Assembly (NCBI RefSeq): GCF_008274585.1
Contig: NZ_VTRT01000001.1
Span: 682,001-746,000, forward strand
Direction of reading: 5' to 3'
Length of the DNA: 64,000 bases
Source: Pedobacter sp. BS3
GTDB taxonomy: Bacteria > Bacteroidota > Bacteroidia > Sphingobacteriales > Sphingobacteriaceae
The notes beneath the pieces are model-generated. The model was given only the letters and a program-made list of their open reading frames with translations. It was not told the DNA's origin and did not search any database. The position numbers were made by a program, and so were the translations under genes. Numbering within the stretch: the first letter of the stretch is position 1; the number at the start of each line of letters is the position of its first letter. This document shows, piece by piece, positions 1 to 7,864 of this stretch.

Positions 1-609
1 ATCCAGCTTGATATATCCAATGTTATTGGCAAGCATGCCATAGTAAGGTACATTAGGCTGGGTAATTTCTTCACGCACAATGTTTTTGGTGATGGGTGTG
101 GTTTCTCCCGGGCGATTAATAAGCAATTTAAGCGGTGTTCCGCGTGAGCCTTTGAGCAGGTTGCTTACCTCTTCGCTGGTTTTATCTTTCAGGGTAACGC
201 CATTGATTTGCAGCAACTCGTCACCGGCACGCACATCGGCTTTTTGTGCCGGGAATCCCTGGTAAGGCTCAGAAATAATTACTTTACCATCACGCGACAG
301 AATGGATGCACCAATACCGCCATAATGCGTGCTTACATATTTCATGCGGTAATCCTCAATGTCAGATTCGGGCACATATTCAGTGTACGGATCCAGATCT
401 TCCAGCATGGCATCAATGCCGGTTCGCATCAGTTTGGTAGAATTGATATCGTCTACATAATTGATGTTCAGTGTTTTATAAACAGAAGCAAAAATATCGA
501 GGTTTTTTGACAGCTGAAAAAGGTCGTCGCTGAAAGCAAACGAGGCCGCAGCAGCTACAACACAGCTAAAAATGATACGCTTTTTTAGTAAAGAGATCTT
601 TCCCGGCAT
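1..609 (-). CDS. S41 family C-terminal processing peptidase, N-terminal part (cut by window edge)
   Basis: The reading frame runs leftward from an ATG at 609 and leaves the window at base 1, so only about 203 N-terminal residues are visible. The start MPGKISLLKKR is followed by a hydrophobic segment, consistent with a signal peptide or membrane anchor. Then comes the helical N-domain typical of CtpA/Prc proteins (YVDDI..., LEDLDPYTEYV). A PDZ domain follows, with GGIGASI, the carboxylate-binding-loop region and the RAGDELLQINGV segment. The Ser/Lys catalytic dyad lies beyond the window. Family members cleave periplasmic or envelope proteins from their C-terminus. The family call is secure from domain order; the substrate cannot be told. 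Confidence 0.9.
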   Translation of the reverse strand, partial: MPGKISLLKKRIIFSCVVAAAASFAFSDDLFQLSKNLDIFASVYKTLNINYVDDINSTKLMRTGIDAMLEDLDPYTEYVPESDIEDYRMKYVSTHYGGIGASILSRDGKVIISEPYQGFPAQKADVRAGDELLQINGVTLKDKTSEEVSNLLKGSRGTPLKLLINRPGETTPITKNIVREEITQPNVPYYGMLANNIGYIKLD

Positions 610-692
610 GATTCACAAATTAAGCGATTAAATGTACGAAATCTTTCGCTTTGGCGGGAAAGAATAATGGGGATAAAATTAATGCACGGGCG

Positions 693-908
693 CTATAGCC
701 TGTTGTTATCCAGGTTTGCCAGGCTTTTTTTCAGTGTGAACACCACATATTCGCGGCTGCGTTTTAGCCGTTGCATTAAATGCTGTATTAACGATTCTTC
801 CTGGCCGGGTGTAAAACTTAAATCTTCGTCAGAAAGATGATTGTATTTGCGCCTGAGCTTGATTTTTAAAATATTCCAGTCGCTGTCGCTGATATTAAGT
901 TCTGCCAT
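693..908 (-). CDS. CsbD-like small stress protein
   Basis: A protein of about 71 residues beginning MAELNISDSDWNILK. The pattern W-N-x-x-K-x-K-L-x-x-K-Y-x-x-L-x-D-E-D-L near the start, followed by a charged amphipathic helix (EESLIQHLMQRLKRSREYV), matches the short CsbD-like proteins common in Bacteroidota. These are called general stress proteins, but their molecular role is unknown. An alternative ATG lies five codons upstream at 923; the inner ATG fits the family's usual start better. It sits alone between the S41 protease and a divergent outer-membrane protein gene. No partner is suggested by context. Confidence 0.65.
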   Translation of the reverse strand: MAELNISDSDWNILKIKLRRKYNHLSDEDLSFTPGQEESLIQHLMQRLKRSREYVVFTLKKSLANLDNNRL

Positions 909-1011
909 AACGTTATTTGGCACAAAAATAAAAAATTAAACCTATTTATCAGAAATGAGTTTTATCAAGTATTATTGGAGAAAATTTAACCTTGTTTAAT
1001 TTGAATGACAC

Positions 1012-1611
1012 ATGAAAAAGATCCTTTTATCAGCATGTATACTGGCCGTTACTATCCTATCGGCACATGCGCAATCGTTTAATTTAGGTATTAAAGCGGG
1101 TATTAACAGCTCTAAGCTGAGCACAGATTTTGCCAAGGAAGAAAACCGTCTGGGATACCAGGTAGGTTTGTGGGCACGTTTGGGAGCCGCTGGTATTTAT
1201 GTGCAGCCGGAAGCTTATCTGGGCAGCAAAGGTGGTAAGTTTACTGCTTTTGATAATGGCAGCGGCGAGCAGCAGGCCGATGCAAAAGTAAACTTTACTA
1301 CACTGGATATCCCGGTTCTGGTAGGCACTAAGATCGGGTTCGATAAAGCTAACCTGCGGTTTATGGCCGGCCCGGTAATTTCATTTAACCTGGATAAGGA
1401 TAGAAAATTCAGCTCTGCATACGATCAGGCAACAGATATAAAGAACTATAAAAACCAGGCCTGGGGCGGACAATTGGGCGCCGGTGTAGATTTAGGCAGC
1501 TTTTCTGTGGATATACGCTATGAAGCCGGCCTGAGCAACATCAGCAAAAGCGATAAATACGATCAGAAAACCAATCTGTGGCACTTTAGCCTGGGATATA
1601 AGCTGTTTTAG
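1012..1611 (+). CDS. Outer membrane beta-barrel protein (PorT/OmpW-like)
   Basis: This 199-residue protein begins MKKILLSACILAVTILSAHAQ, a clear Sec signal peptide with an A-x-A-Q cleavage region. The rest is alternating beta-strand sequence with glycines and aromatic strand ends (NLGIKAGINSS, GYQVGLWARLGAAGIYVQPE, LGAGVDLGSFSVDIRYEAG). It ends in an aromatic-rich terminal strand, LWHFSLGYKLF, typical of BAM-inserted barrels. Bacteroidota have many such 180-220 residue 'porin family' or PorT-like proteins of unknown cargo. The gene stands alone and is followed by a long hairpin at 1625-1679. The specific function is unknown. Confidence 0.8.
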   Translation: MKKILLSACILAVTILSAHAQSFNLGIKAGINSSKLSTDFAKEENRLGYQVGLWARLGAAGIYVQPEAYLGSKGGKFTAFDNGSGEQQADAKVNFTTLDIPVLVGTKIGFDKANLRFMAGPVISFNLDKDRKFSSAYDQATDIKNYKNQAWGGQLGAGVDLGSFSVDIRYEAGLSNISKSDKYDQKTNLWHFSLGYKLF

Positions 1612-1624
1612 CTGATCTGTGGCA

Positions 1625-1679
1625 GGTTACGAGCTGTAATGTTATGGCCCTCATAACTCATAACACACAGCTCGTAACC
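1625..1679 (+). terminator. Long hairpin after the barrel gene, possible terminator
   Basis: GGTTACGAGCTGT (1625-1637) is exactly complementary to ACAGCTCGTAACC (1667-1679), a 13-bp stem. The 29-nt loop contains a smaller GTTATG/CATAAC pair. It is followed by CTTTTTGTTAC, so it resembles a rho-independent terminator, though the U-tract is short. It begins 14 nt after the stop codon of the barrel gene. Confidence 0.55.
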
Positions 1680-1779
1680 CTTTTTGTTACTTTTGAAATC
1701 GCTTTCTGCTTTAAGCCTTTGCTTTTAGCTCTTTAAAAGGCTAATTCCTAAAAGTTATCAGAATTAACCCTGGCATTGT

Positions 1780-1919
1780 CCCGGCTTAATTAAACCCAAT
1801 TGCAGCGGATACCGGCCTGTGGCTAATGCCCGGGATGGATGAGGGCAGGGTTGCAGGCGTATGAGCGAAAAGTGGGACTATCTGTTCAAAAGCGGTACAG
1901 GCCGTGCTTTTCAAAAAAA
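1780..1919 (+). ncRNA. Structured repeat, copy A; Flavo-1-like candidate ncRNA
   Basis: This segment shares a layout and several blocks with 15359-15488. Both have a block CCGGCTTAnnTAAACCC, then GCAGCGG, an internal hairpin, the string GCGTATGA, GGGACTA, and a terminal GCTTTTCAAAAAAA. In this copy CGGCCTGT (1813-1820) pairs with ACAGGCCG (1897-1904) as an outer stem, and TGCCC (1827-1831) pairs with GGGCA (1843-1847). Two copies with different stem sequences but the same architecture suggest an RNA under structural selection. It resembles, from memory, the Flavo-1 RNA motif of Bacteroidota, which I cannot confirm here. It lies in the 403-base gap between 1611 and 2015, where I see no protein gene. 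Confidence 0.5.
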
Positions 1920-1981
1920 CAGAATACACTCGTTGTACAAATATGCATTGATAGATACTGCTCTCATAATCAGACTATTGA

Positions 1982-2009
1982 TTGTTAAAAATTAAAATTC
2001 CTATCTTTG
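1982..2009 (+). promoter_or_regulatory. Bacteroidota-type promoter of the O-methyltransferase
   Basis: TATCTTTG at 2002-2009 matches the -7 consensus TAnnTTTG. TTG triplets at 1978 and 1982 lie at 21 and 17 nt upstream spacing. The ATG at 2015 is only 5 nt after the -7 box, so the transcript probably begins at or next to the start codon. The reading frame is open upstream, but that part lies inside the promoter. Confidence 0.65.
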
Positions 2010-2014
2010 CGGCA

Positions 2015-2647
2015 ATGGAATTTCAAAACGATGCTATCCAGGAGTACCTGGAACAACATTGCGAGCCAGAGCCCGAATTGCTTCGGCATATTAACCGGGA
2101 AACTCACCTGAAAGTCCCCATGGCACGTATGCTGTCGGGCCATTTCCAGGGCCGGGTGCTAAGTATGCTTGCTAAGTTGATCCAACCCCGCCGTATTCTT
2201 GAGATCGGCACGTTTACCGGTTACGCCACGCTGTGCCTTGCCGAGAGCTTGCCCGGGGATGGTATAATTGATACGATTGATATTAACGAGGAGCTTGAAG
2301 ACCGCGTACGCGGATATTTCAACCGGTCTGGCTTTGCGCAAAAAATAAGGTACCAGATTGGTAATGCTATTGATATTATTCCGCAGCTAACCGAAACTTA
2401 TGATCTGGTATTTATTGATGCCGATAAAAAAAATAACACAAATTATTATGATCTGGTGTTTAATAAAGTTCGAAAAGGGGGGCTGATCATTGTAGATAAT
2501 GTGCTTTGGAGCGGCAAAATTATATCGGCCAGCGACAAGGATACACAAAACATCAGGGAGTTTAATGAGAAAATAACCCAGGATATGCGTGTGGAAAAGC
2601 TGATACTTCCGGTACGCGATGGTTTATTTATAATTCGTAAAATTTAA
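2015..2647 (+). CDS. SAM-dependent O-methyltransferase (COMT/caffeoyl-CoA type)
   Basis: About 210 residues starting MEFQNDAIQEYLEQHC. The class I methyltransferase core is plain: motif I ILEIGTFTGYATLCLAE binds SAM, IDTIDINEEL carries the acidic residue, and LVFIDADKKN and GGLIIVDNVLWSGK are the metal- and substrate-side strands of the O-methyltransferase_3 family. The length fits the family (about 210-220). These cytosolic enzymes methylate catechol-like hydroxyls; the substrate here is unknown. The start at 2015 was chosen because upstream in-frame codons overlap the promoter. It is monocistronic, with an AT-rich gap before the next gene. Confidence 0.88.
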   Translation: MEFQNDAIQEYLEQHCEPEPELLRHINRETHLKVPMARMLSGHFQGRVLSMLAKLIQPRRILEIGTFTGYATLCLAESLPGDGIIDTIDINEELEDRVRGYFNRSGFAQKIRYQIGNAIDIIPQLTETYDLVFIDADKKNNTNYYDLVFNKVRKGGLIIVDNVLWSGKIISASDKDTQNIREFNEKITQDMRVEKLILPVRDGLFIIRKI

Positions 2648-2748
2648 CGGGTATTATAAATAGAGTACAGACTTTAGATTATTACGTTGATGTTTTAGGA
2701 AACTATACATTTTTGACTTTTTAATTTTAACTTTTTAATTTTTTAGGT

Positions 2749-3414
2749 ATGTTAAAACGATTGATTACAGCTTGCCTGTTGTTTGCAGCGGGAACAAGCT
2801 TCGGCCAGTCGGCGGCAGAAAGGTATATCCAGCTATACAAAGATGACGCCATACGTAAAATGAATGAATATGGTATTCCGGCCAGCATTATACTGGGGGT
2901 GGCCATGCATGAATCGGGCAGCGGAACCAGCAAAATTGCCAAATACCTTAACAATCATTTCGGCATTAAAGGCCGCAATGAAAACAGGCAGATCAGATCT
3001 TCCTATAAAAGCTACGATTCTGTCGACGATTCGTACGATGATTTTATCAGCATGCTGAAGCGGCATATACAATTTAGCCGTTTGTTTGAGCGCTATTCTG
3101 ACTATGATTATAAAAGCTGGGCTAAAGGTATACAACGCGGAGGTTATGCCCGCAGCCAAACCTGGGCCAGCCAGGTACTGGCTATTATCAATAAATACCA
3201 GCTATACCGGTTTGATAACAGGCCGGGTTCTGACGATGCTACCGCTTACATCAGGCCGGTAGAATCTGTTCCGGTTGCCAAAACGTACAATGTAAAAGCA
3301 GGCGATACCTTGAACGGCATTGCCAAAAAATTTGATACCACGGTTAAAGATATCCGTGATAAAAATGCATTAAGTACAACCAACCTTAGCGTAGGGCAAA
3401 AATTAAAATTGTAA
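2749..3414 (+). CDS. Secreted glucosaminidase-domain protein with LysM
   Basis: The 221-residue product has a signal peptide (MLKRLITACLLFAAGTSFGQ). A GH73-type glucosaminidase domain follows at about residues 25-150: YIQLYKDDAIRKMNEYGIPASI, then the catalytic glutamate region MHESGSGTSKIAKYLNNHFGIK. A single C-terminal LysM repeat (YNVKAGDTLNGIAKKF...) spans about 178-221. Such enzymes cleave the GlcNAc-MurNAc bond of peptidoglycan in the periplasm, and LysM holds the enzyme on the wall. It is followed 9 nt later by a paralogue with the same domain order, so the two are likely co-transcribed. It differs from the neighbour in lacking a lipobox. Confidence 0.88.
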   Translation: MLKRLITACLLFAAGTSFGQSAAERYIQLYKDDAIRKMNEYGIPASIILGVAMHESGSGTSKIAKYLNNHFGIKGRNENRQIRSSYKSYDSVDDSYDDFISMLKRHIQFSRLFERYSDYDYKSWAKGIQRGGYARSQTWASQVLAIINKYQLYRFDNRPGSDDATAYIRPVESVPVAKTYNVKAGDTLNGIAKKFDTTVKDIRDKNALSTTNLSVGQKLKL

Positions 3415-3423
3415 AAATCTTAA

Positions 3424-4242
3424 ATGATCAGATTTATTCTGCCGGTAGCATGCGTAATGTTACTGGCTTCGTGCAGCAAAAAAATACAGTTGACTAAACG
3501 CCCCCAGCCGGCACAAAGGCCGCAGCAGGTTATCACCGATAATGTGCTGGTGAAAAAGTATTCTGCACAGGAGTATATTGAACGGTATAAGGCCGTGGCA
3601 ATAGCAGAAATGGATAAATATGGTATTCCGGCCAGTATTACGCTGGCCCAGGGGCTGCTTGAATCCGGCAACGGCAACGGTACGCTGGCCCGCCTGGCAA
3701 ACAATCATTTTGGTATAAAGTGTAATTCGGACTGGCGGGGTAAGACCATTTTGCAGGATGATGACCAGAAAGATGACTGTTTCAGGGTGTATAACAGCGC
3801 CGAAGAATCTTTCAGGGATCATTCGGAGTTTCTGCAGCGTAAGCGGTATGCCGCCTTGTTTGAGTTGGATAAGAACGATTATAAGGGTTGGGCTTACGGA
3901 TTGAAGCAGGCGGGCTATGCCACTAATCCGCGTTATCCGGAACTGCTGATCAGTTTGGTTGAGCGCTATAATTTAGACCAGTACGACCGTAAAGAGGGCA
4001 GGATAGAAAAGGCTGAACGGGAAGAGAAGGTACTGGCTAAAATTGAAGAAAAAGCACCGGAAGAAAAGGCGCCCGAAGCGGTAAAAGCTCCTGTTGCCAT
4101 GAATATCTATGAGGTAAAGCAAGGCGATACGCTTTATTCCATCAGCAGACGCTTTGGCCTCTCGGTAGATGACATTAGGATACTGAACAATATAGGGGGT
4201 ACTGATATCAAGATCGGGCAGCTTTTGCTGGTTTCCAAATAA
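3424..4242 (+). CDS. Glucosaminidase/LysM lipoprotein
   Basis: This 272-residue paralogue of the preceding gene starts MIRFILPVACVMLLASCSKK, with a lipobox LASC at about residue 17, so it should be membrane-anchored. The glucosaminidase domain carries YIERYKAVAIAEMDKYGIPASITLAQGLLESG, with the expected catalytic Glu, then LANNHFGIKC. An acidic/lysine-rich linker (EKAPEEKAPEAVKAP) leads to a C-terminal LysM (YEVKQGDTLYSISRRFG). It is separated by 9 nt from the upstream gene. Together they form a peptidoglycan hydrolase pair, one soluble and one lipid-anchored. Function follows from family; the cellular role (division, turnover) is not shown. Confidence 0.88.
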   Translation: MIRFILPVACVMLLASCSKKIQLTKRPQPAQRPQQVITDNVLVKKYSAQEYIERYKAVAIAEMDKYGIPASITLAQGLLESGNGNGTLARLANNHFGIKCNSDWRGKTILQDDDQKDDCFRVYNSAEESFRDHSEFLQRKRYAALFELDKNDYKGWAYGLKQAGYATNPRYPELLISLVERYNLDQYDRKEGRIEKAEREEKVLAKIEEKAPEEKAPEAVKAPVAMNIYEVKQGDTLYSISRRFGLSVDDIRILNNIGGTDIKIGQLLLVSK

Positions 4243-4299
4243 TGTTAAATAATGTAAAAAGCCTAAACATTTACCGCAAAAGCGTGTAGCTTTATAAGC

Positions 4300-5049
4300 T
4301 TGGAAAAGATTATTCTGTTATTGGTATTTACGGTAGGTTGGGGGCTTAAGGCTTTTTCGCAGGAGCGGGAAATATTAGGCATTGTATGCGATAAGGATAC
4401 CAAGCAACGCATTACCAAAGTGCACATTACCAATTTGCGCACAAACCAGGGCCTGTATAATAACCTGAAAGGTGAGTTTGTAATGCAGGCCGCTCAGGGC
4501 GATAAACTGGTAGCAAACCTGCAGGGCTATCTGGCAGATACCATTACGGTTTCAACACAAAATTCGGTTTTCTTTTTTCTGAAACGCACCAATATTATGC
4601 TGCAGGAAGTGCAGGTTAACGGGAAGCTGCTATCGCCAAAAAGCAAATTAGAACAAACCAAACGCGATTTTAAGAGCATTTACCGTGTAGGTAACAGCAG
4701 CGATCTGCTCACCACGGGCGGTGTAAACGGGCTGGGCGGCGCCGGGTTAAGTATAGATGCTATTTACAGTGCATTGAGCAAAGAAGGTAAAAATGCCCGT
4801 TATCTGCAGGGGATCATAGAGCGTGATTACCGCGAAACCATGATCGATTTCAGGTTCACCCCATTACTGGTGACTAAAACAACCGGCTTACAGGGAGAGC
4901 AATTGGTGGATTTTATGCATCAGCACCGGCCCTCGTATTATTTTATTATGGAAGCTACCGATTATGAGCTGATCAATTATATCAAAATAAGCTACCAGAA
5001 ATATCTTCGCAATCCCACATTATACCGCTTGCGTCCGCTTAAACCGTGA
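4300..5049 (+). CDS. Secreted carboxypeptidase-regulatory-like domain protein
   Basis: A 249-residue protein whose only plausible start is a TTG at 4300 (MEKIILLLVFTVGWGLKAFSQ), giving a good signal peptide. The mature N-terminus (EILGIVCDKDTKQRITKVHITNL..., LKGEFVMQAAQGDKLVANLQGYLADTITV) is a CarbopepD_reg-like beta-sandwich of the kind found at the front of TonB receptors. No plug or barrel follows. The C-terminal half (about 110-249) is not recognised. Similar stand-alone proteins are common hypotheticals in Bacteroidota. It follows the glucosaminidase pair by 57 nt and may share their transcript. Confidence 0.65.
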   Translation: MEKIILLLVFTVGWGLKAFSQEREILGIVCDKDTKQRITKVHITNLRTNQGLYNNLKGEFVMQAAQGDKLVANLQGYLADTITVSTQNSVFFFLKRTNIMLQEVQVNGKLLSPKSKLEQTKRDFKSIYRVGNSSDLLTTGGVNGLGGAGLSIDAIYSALSKEGKNARYLQGIIERDYRETMIDFRFTPLLVTKTTGLQGEQLVDFMHQHRPSYYFIMEATDYELINYIKISYQKYLRNPTLYRLRPLKP

Positions 5050-5380
5050 TTCTGGCATGTACCCCGGGTGTATCAGGTTAAACTTAGGCCAGGTACGGGA
5101 GATCTTAGGAACAAGAGCAAGGATACAAGAGACAAGAAGTTGAAAGCGTCAGCCTGCGCCCGTTTGCAAAACGAGTGCATCAATATCCGGCGTTTGCAAC
5201 GCCGCAAACGCCAACAAAAAATTCTAAAACTTAAGCCAGATGCGGGAAAGCTTGGAAGCAAGAAGAGGTACAAGAACCGGGAAAGTATGAAGACATAAGG
5301 CAATAAAGAGAGAGACAAAGAACATCCATCTAAGATCTCACATCTAATGTCTCACATCTTAATGCTCAATGCCCAAAATA
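5050..5380. repeat. Gene-free 331-base stretch with hairpin and low-complexity words
   Basis: I see no convincing gene here. The left part contains repeated AACAAGAG/GATACAAGAGACAAG words. The middle has the palindrome GGCGTTTG (5189-5196) with CAAACGCC (5205-5212), flanked by GCGCCCGTTTGCAAAACG. The right part repeats ATCTCACATCTAATGTCTCACATCTTAATG-like words (about 5325-5365). Similar words occur at 30280-30310, 37400-37435 and 54130-54175, so this is a dispersed intergenic word family. Small reading frames across it look compositionally random. Confidence 0.5.
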
Positions 5381-7810
5381 CTACTCGCTGATAGGCGTTT
5401 CCGGTGCTTTTGATGAATCTTTCTTCTGCTTATTCACTGTATTGCGTCCAACTTTGGTAAAGCGGTAGCTTACGGTAAGCTGATAATTACGGGTGGCAAG
5501 CTTTGAATTGCGTTCCTGCGTGTAATTGATGCCTTCTACAAATTGTATATTACGCCGCTGTGCAAAGGGGTCAACCGACATCACCCTGACAAACAGTTTA
5601 TTATCCAGAAAACCTTTACGGGCGCCAAAGGAAGCTGATACTGATCCTTTGGATCTCCCCTGAACAGAAGCCCGGTTGTAATAGTTCACATTACCTTCAA
5701 ACGCTATCCGCTTGGGAAACTGAATTGATGGCCCCACGCTGGCCCGGTAACTGTAGCCAACAGTATTTTTTGAAAGATTAAAGGTAGACTCATACGTAGT
5801 CCGGCTAACGCCAAAGCTACCTGTAAATGTAATCTTTTTGGTGGGGCGGTAATTGCCAAACATATTCAGGGCGTAGGTATTGCTGGAGCCCACATTCTCA
5901 TAAGTAGAAACGGTATCCATGCGGATACGTTCAATGATATGCCCTGAATTGGCATACGATAACCGCGGTGTGAACGACCATTTTTGTCCGAAAGCGCCAA
6001 AGCTTAATTCAACCTGGTGTGTATACGAGGGTTTAAGCGCCGGATTACCATAAAAAATGTTGGCCGTATTTGAGCTGTCTACCAAAGGGTTTAAGGCATA
6101 ATCACGCGGACGTGCAATGCGCATGCTGTAGCTTATGCCTACATTGTACCGTTTCCGGAACGATTTGCCCAACGATATGTTGGGGAAAAAGTTGATGTAA
6201 GGCTTCATGCTGGCAGTGGCAGGCTTATCCTGCTCAAAACTTGCATCCGTTAACTCTGTACGTCCACCTGCACGGAACGACCACCTTTTCTTGGTTCGAA
6301 GGCTGTAGCTGGCGTATACCGCATAAATATTTTCGTAGTAAATAAAGCGGTTGGTCAGGTTAGAGTTAACGGTATCCTGTAAGGTATCAAAATTATACCC
6401 GGTTACAAACTGGTCATTATCATTTTTATGGAATGAGCTCTGGAATCCCATAGAGAGCGACGACAGCTTGGTGACAGGACGGTAATAATTGAGGTTTAGA
6501 TCCAAGCCGGTATTGGCAGCCACATTGTTATAGTATTGCCGGGTTTTAACAAGCAATCCGTTTGAATGAGTGAGTATCTCACGGGCAAGATTACGGTCGC
6601 GGTCGTTATTGTTGTAAAATCCGACCATGCCTGCTTTTAGTGTTCCTTTATTGTTTTTCAGCTTTAAGCTATAATCAGCATCCAGGTTGTAACTGCTGCC
6701 ATCGTTAACATTTGAATTGTTTTGCTGGATCAGCTTGGTTTCTACGCTCTTAATATCTAAGGAGTGGTCGTCCAGGTAAGAATCACCGCCCGTATTACGG
6801 AAATTAACATTAGCCGCTACACGCACATTCTGATTTGGAGTAATATCCCAGTCCATATTGCCCCGTAAATTATGACCTTTATTGCCGTTATCGTTGGTAC
6901 TATACTGGTTCCTGTATGACGATATTGCATCGTTTTTATAATAGGTAGTATTTACCACGCCATCAGACGTTGTTGGCCGGTTAATATAACCGTAGCTGGA
7001 CGAAATAGACAAGCTGTCTGTACGATAGGCAATATAAGCGCTGCCATTGTATGTGCCCAGGGTTCCGCCAGTAAGCGCAACCGAACCATTCAGCCCGATC
7101 TTGTATCCTTTTTTAAGGGTGATGTTAATAATGCCATCGCCATCGGCGGCATACTGCACGTCAGGATTGGTGATAACTTCTATTTTCTCAATAGCGTCGG
7201 CAGGCAGAACATTTAACAGATCGGTAAGGGTAGCCGCTGTATAGTCAGACGGTTTCCCATCCATAAAAATGCGGGTGTTCCGTTTACCGGCAATGGTAGG
7301 CTTGCCGTCAATATCCACATCCACCATCGGTACATTCCGCATTACGTCTGACGCTGTGCTGCCTTCGGCCATCAGACTTTGGCTTACGTTGTACGTAATG
7401 GTATCCGTGCCAAACTGAACTACAGGCTTCGTATCGGTTACAACAACCTCATTTAATACGTTGGCATCTGGTTTGAGCTTTATCGTTCCCAGGTTTTTGG
7501 TGGGATGCTGTTTGCTCAGCACAATGTTTTCAATAATGGCGCTGGTGTATCCTACAAATGATATTTTTATCTTATACGTATCAAAAGGTAAGTTACTGAA
7601 CTGGAACTTACCGCCATTTTCGGTCTGGTAACTTTTTACCACCGAGCCGTCACTCTGTTTAAACAGGGCAACGGCAGCAAAATCTACAACTTCGCCGGTT
7701 TTATTATCAATCACCTTACCCGTAAGCAGGCCATTATCAGCAAGGCTTCGGGTAGCCGAGAGCAATACCGGTAAAAAACATAATAAAAGATGTAAAATTC
7801 GTATAGTCAA
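5381..7810 (-). CDS. TonB-dependent-receptor-like outer membrane protein (OMP_b-brl_3 type), paralogue 1
   Basis: This 809-residue protein begins at a TTG (7810) with MTIRILHLLLCFLPVLLSATRSLAD, a signal peptide. A carboxypeptidase-regulatory-like domain follows (GKVIDNKTGEVVDFAAVALF, about 28-115). Then comes a plug domain (SLMAEGSTASDVMRNVPMVDVDIDGKP, IFMDGKPSDYTAATL, IEKIEVITNPDVQYAADGDGIINI) and a long barrel ending SYRFTKVG. It has the domain order of Bacteroidota outer membrane beta-barrel family proteins, and no SusD partner is adjacent. The next gene upstream on the same strand is a paralogue of similar size, suggesting tandem duplication. The transported substrate is unknown. Confidence 0.87.
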   Translation of the reverse strand: MTIRILHLLLCFLPVLLSATRSLADNGLLTGKVIDNKTGEVVDFAAVALFKQSDGSVVKSYQTENGGKFQFSNLPFDTYKIKISFVGYTSAIIENIVLSKQHPTKNLGTIKLKPDANVLNEVVVTDTKPVVQFGTDTITYNVSQSLMAEGSTASDVMRNVPMVDVDIDGKPTIAGKRNTRIFMDGKPSDYTAATLTDLLNVLPADAIEKIEVITNPDVQYAADGDGIINITLKKGYKIGLNGSVALTGGTLGTYNGSAYIAYRTDSLSISSSYGYINRPTTSDGVVNTTYYKNDAISSYRNQYSTNDNGNKGHNLRGNMDWDITPNQNVRVAANVNFRNTGGDSYLDDHSLDIKSVETKLIQQNNSNVNDGSSYNLDADYSLKLKNNKGTLKAGMVGFYNNNDRDRNLAREILTHSNGLLVKTRQYYNNVAANTGLDLNLNYYRPVTKLSSLSMGFQSSFHKNDNDQFVTGYNFDTLQDTVNSNLTNRFIYYENIYAVYASYSLRTKKRWSFRAGGRTELTDASFEQDKPATASMKPYINFFPNISLGKSFRKRYNVGISYSMRIARPRDYALNPLVDSSNTANIFYGNPALKPSYTHQVELSFGAFGQKWSFTPRLSYANSGHIIERIRMDTVSTYENVGSSNTYALNMFGNYRPTKKITFTGSFGVSRTTYESTFNLSKNTVGYSYRASVGPSIQFPKRIAFEGNVNYYNRASVQGRSKGSVSASFGARKGFLDNKLFVRVMSVDPFAQRRNIQFVEGINYTQERNSKLATRNYQLTVSYRFTKVGRNTVNKQKKDSSKAPETPISE

Positions 7811-7864
7811 AACAGCTTTCTTTGGTTTTATAAATTATATAACTATTTGAGGCAGCGGATAGTA

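Noticed and set aside
5068-5298. A basic 76-codon frame in the gap before the receptor genes
   Set aside because: The lysine/arginine richness comes from AAGAG/ACAAG low-complexity words and a palindrome, not from codon-like structure.
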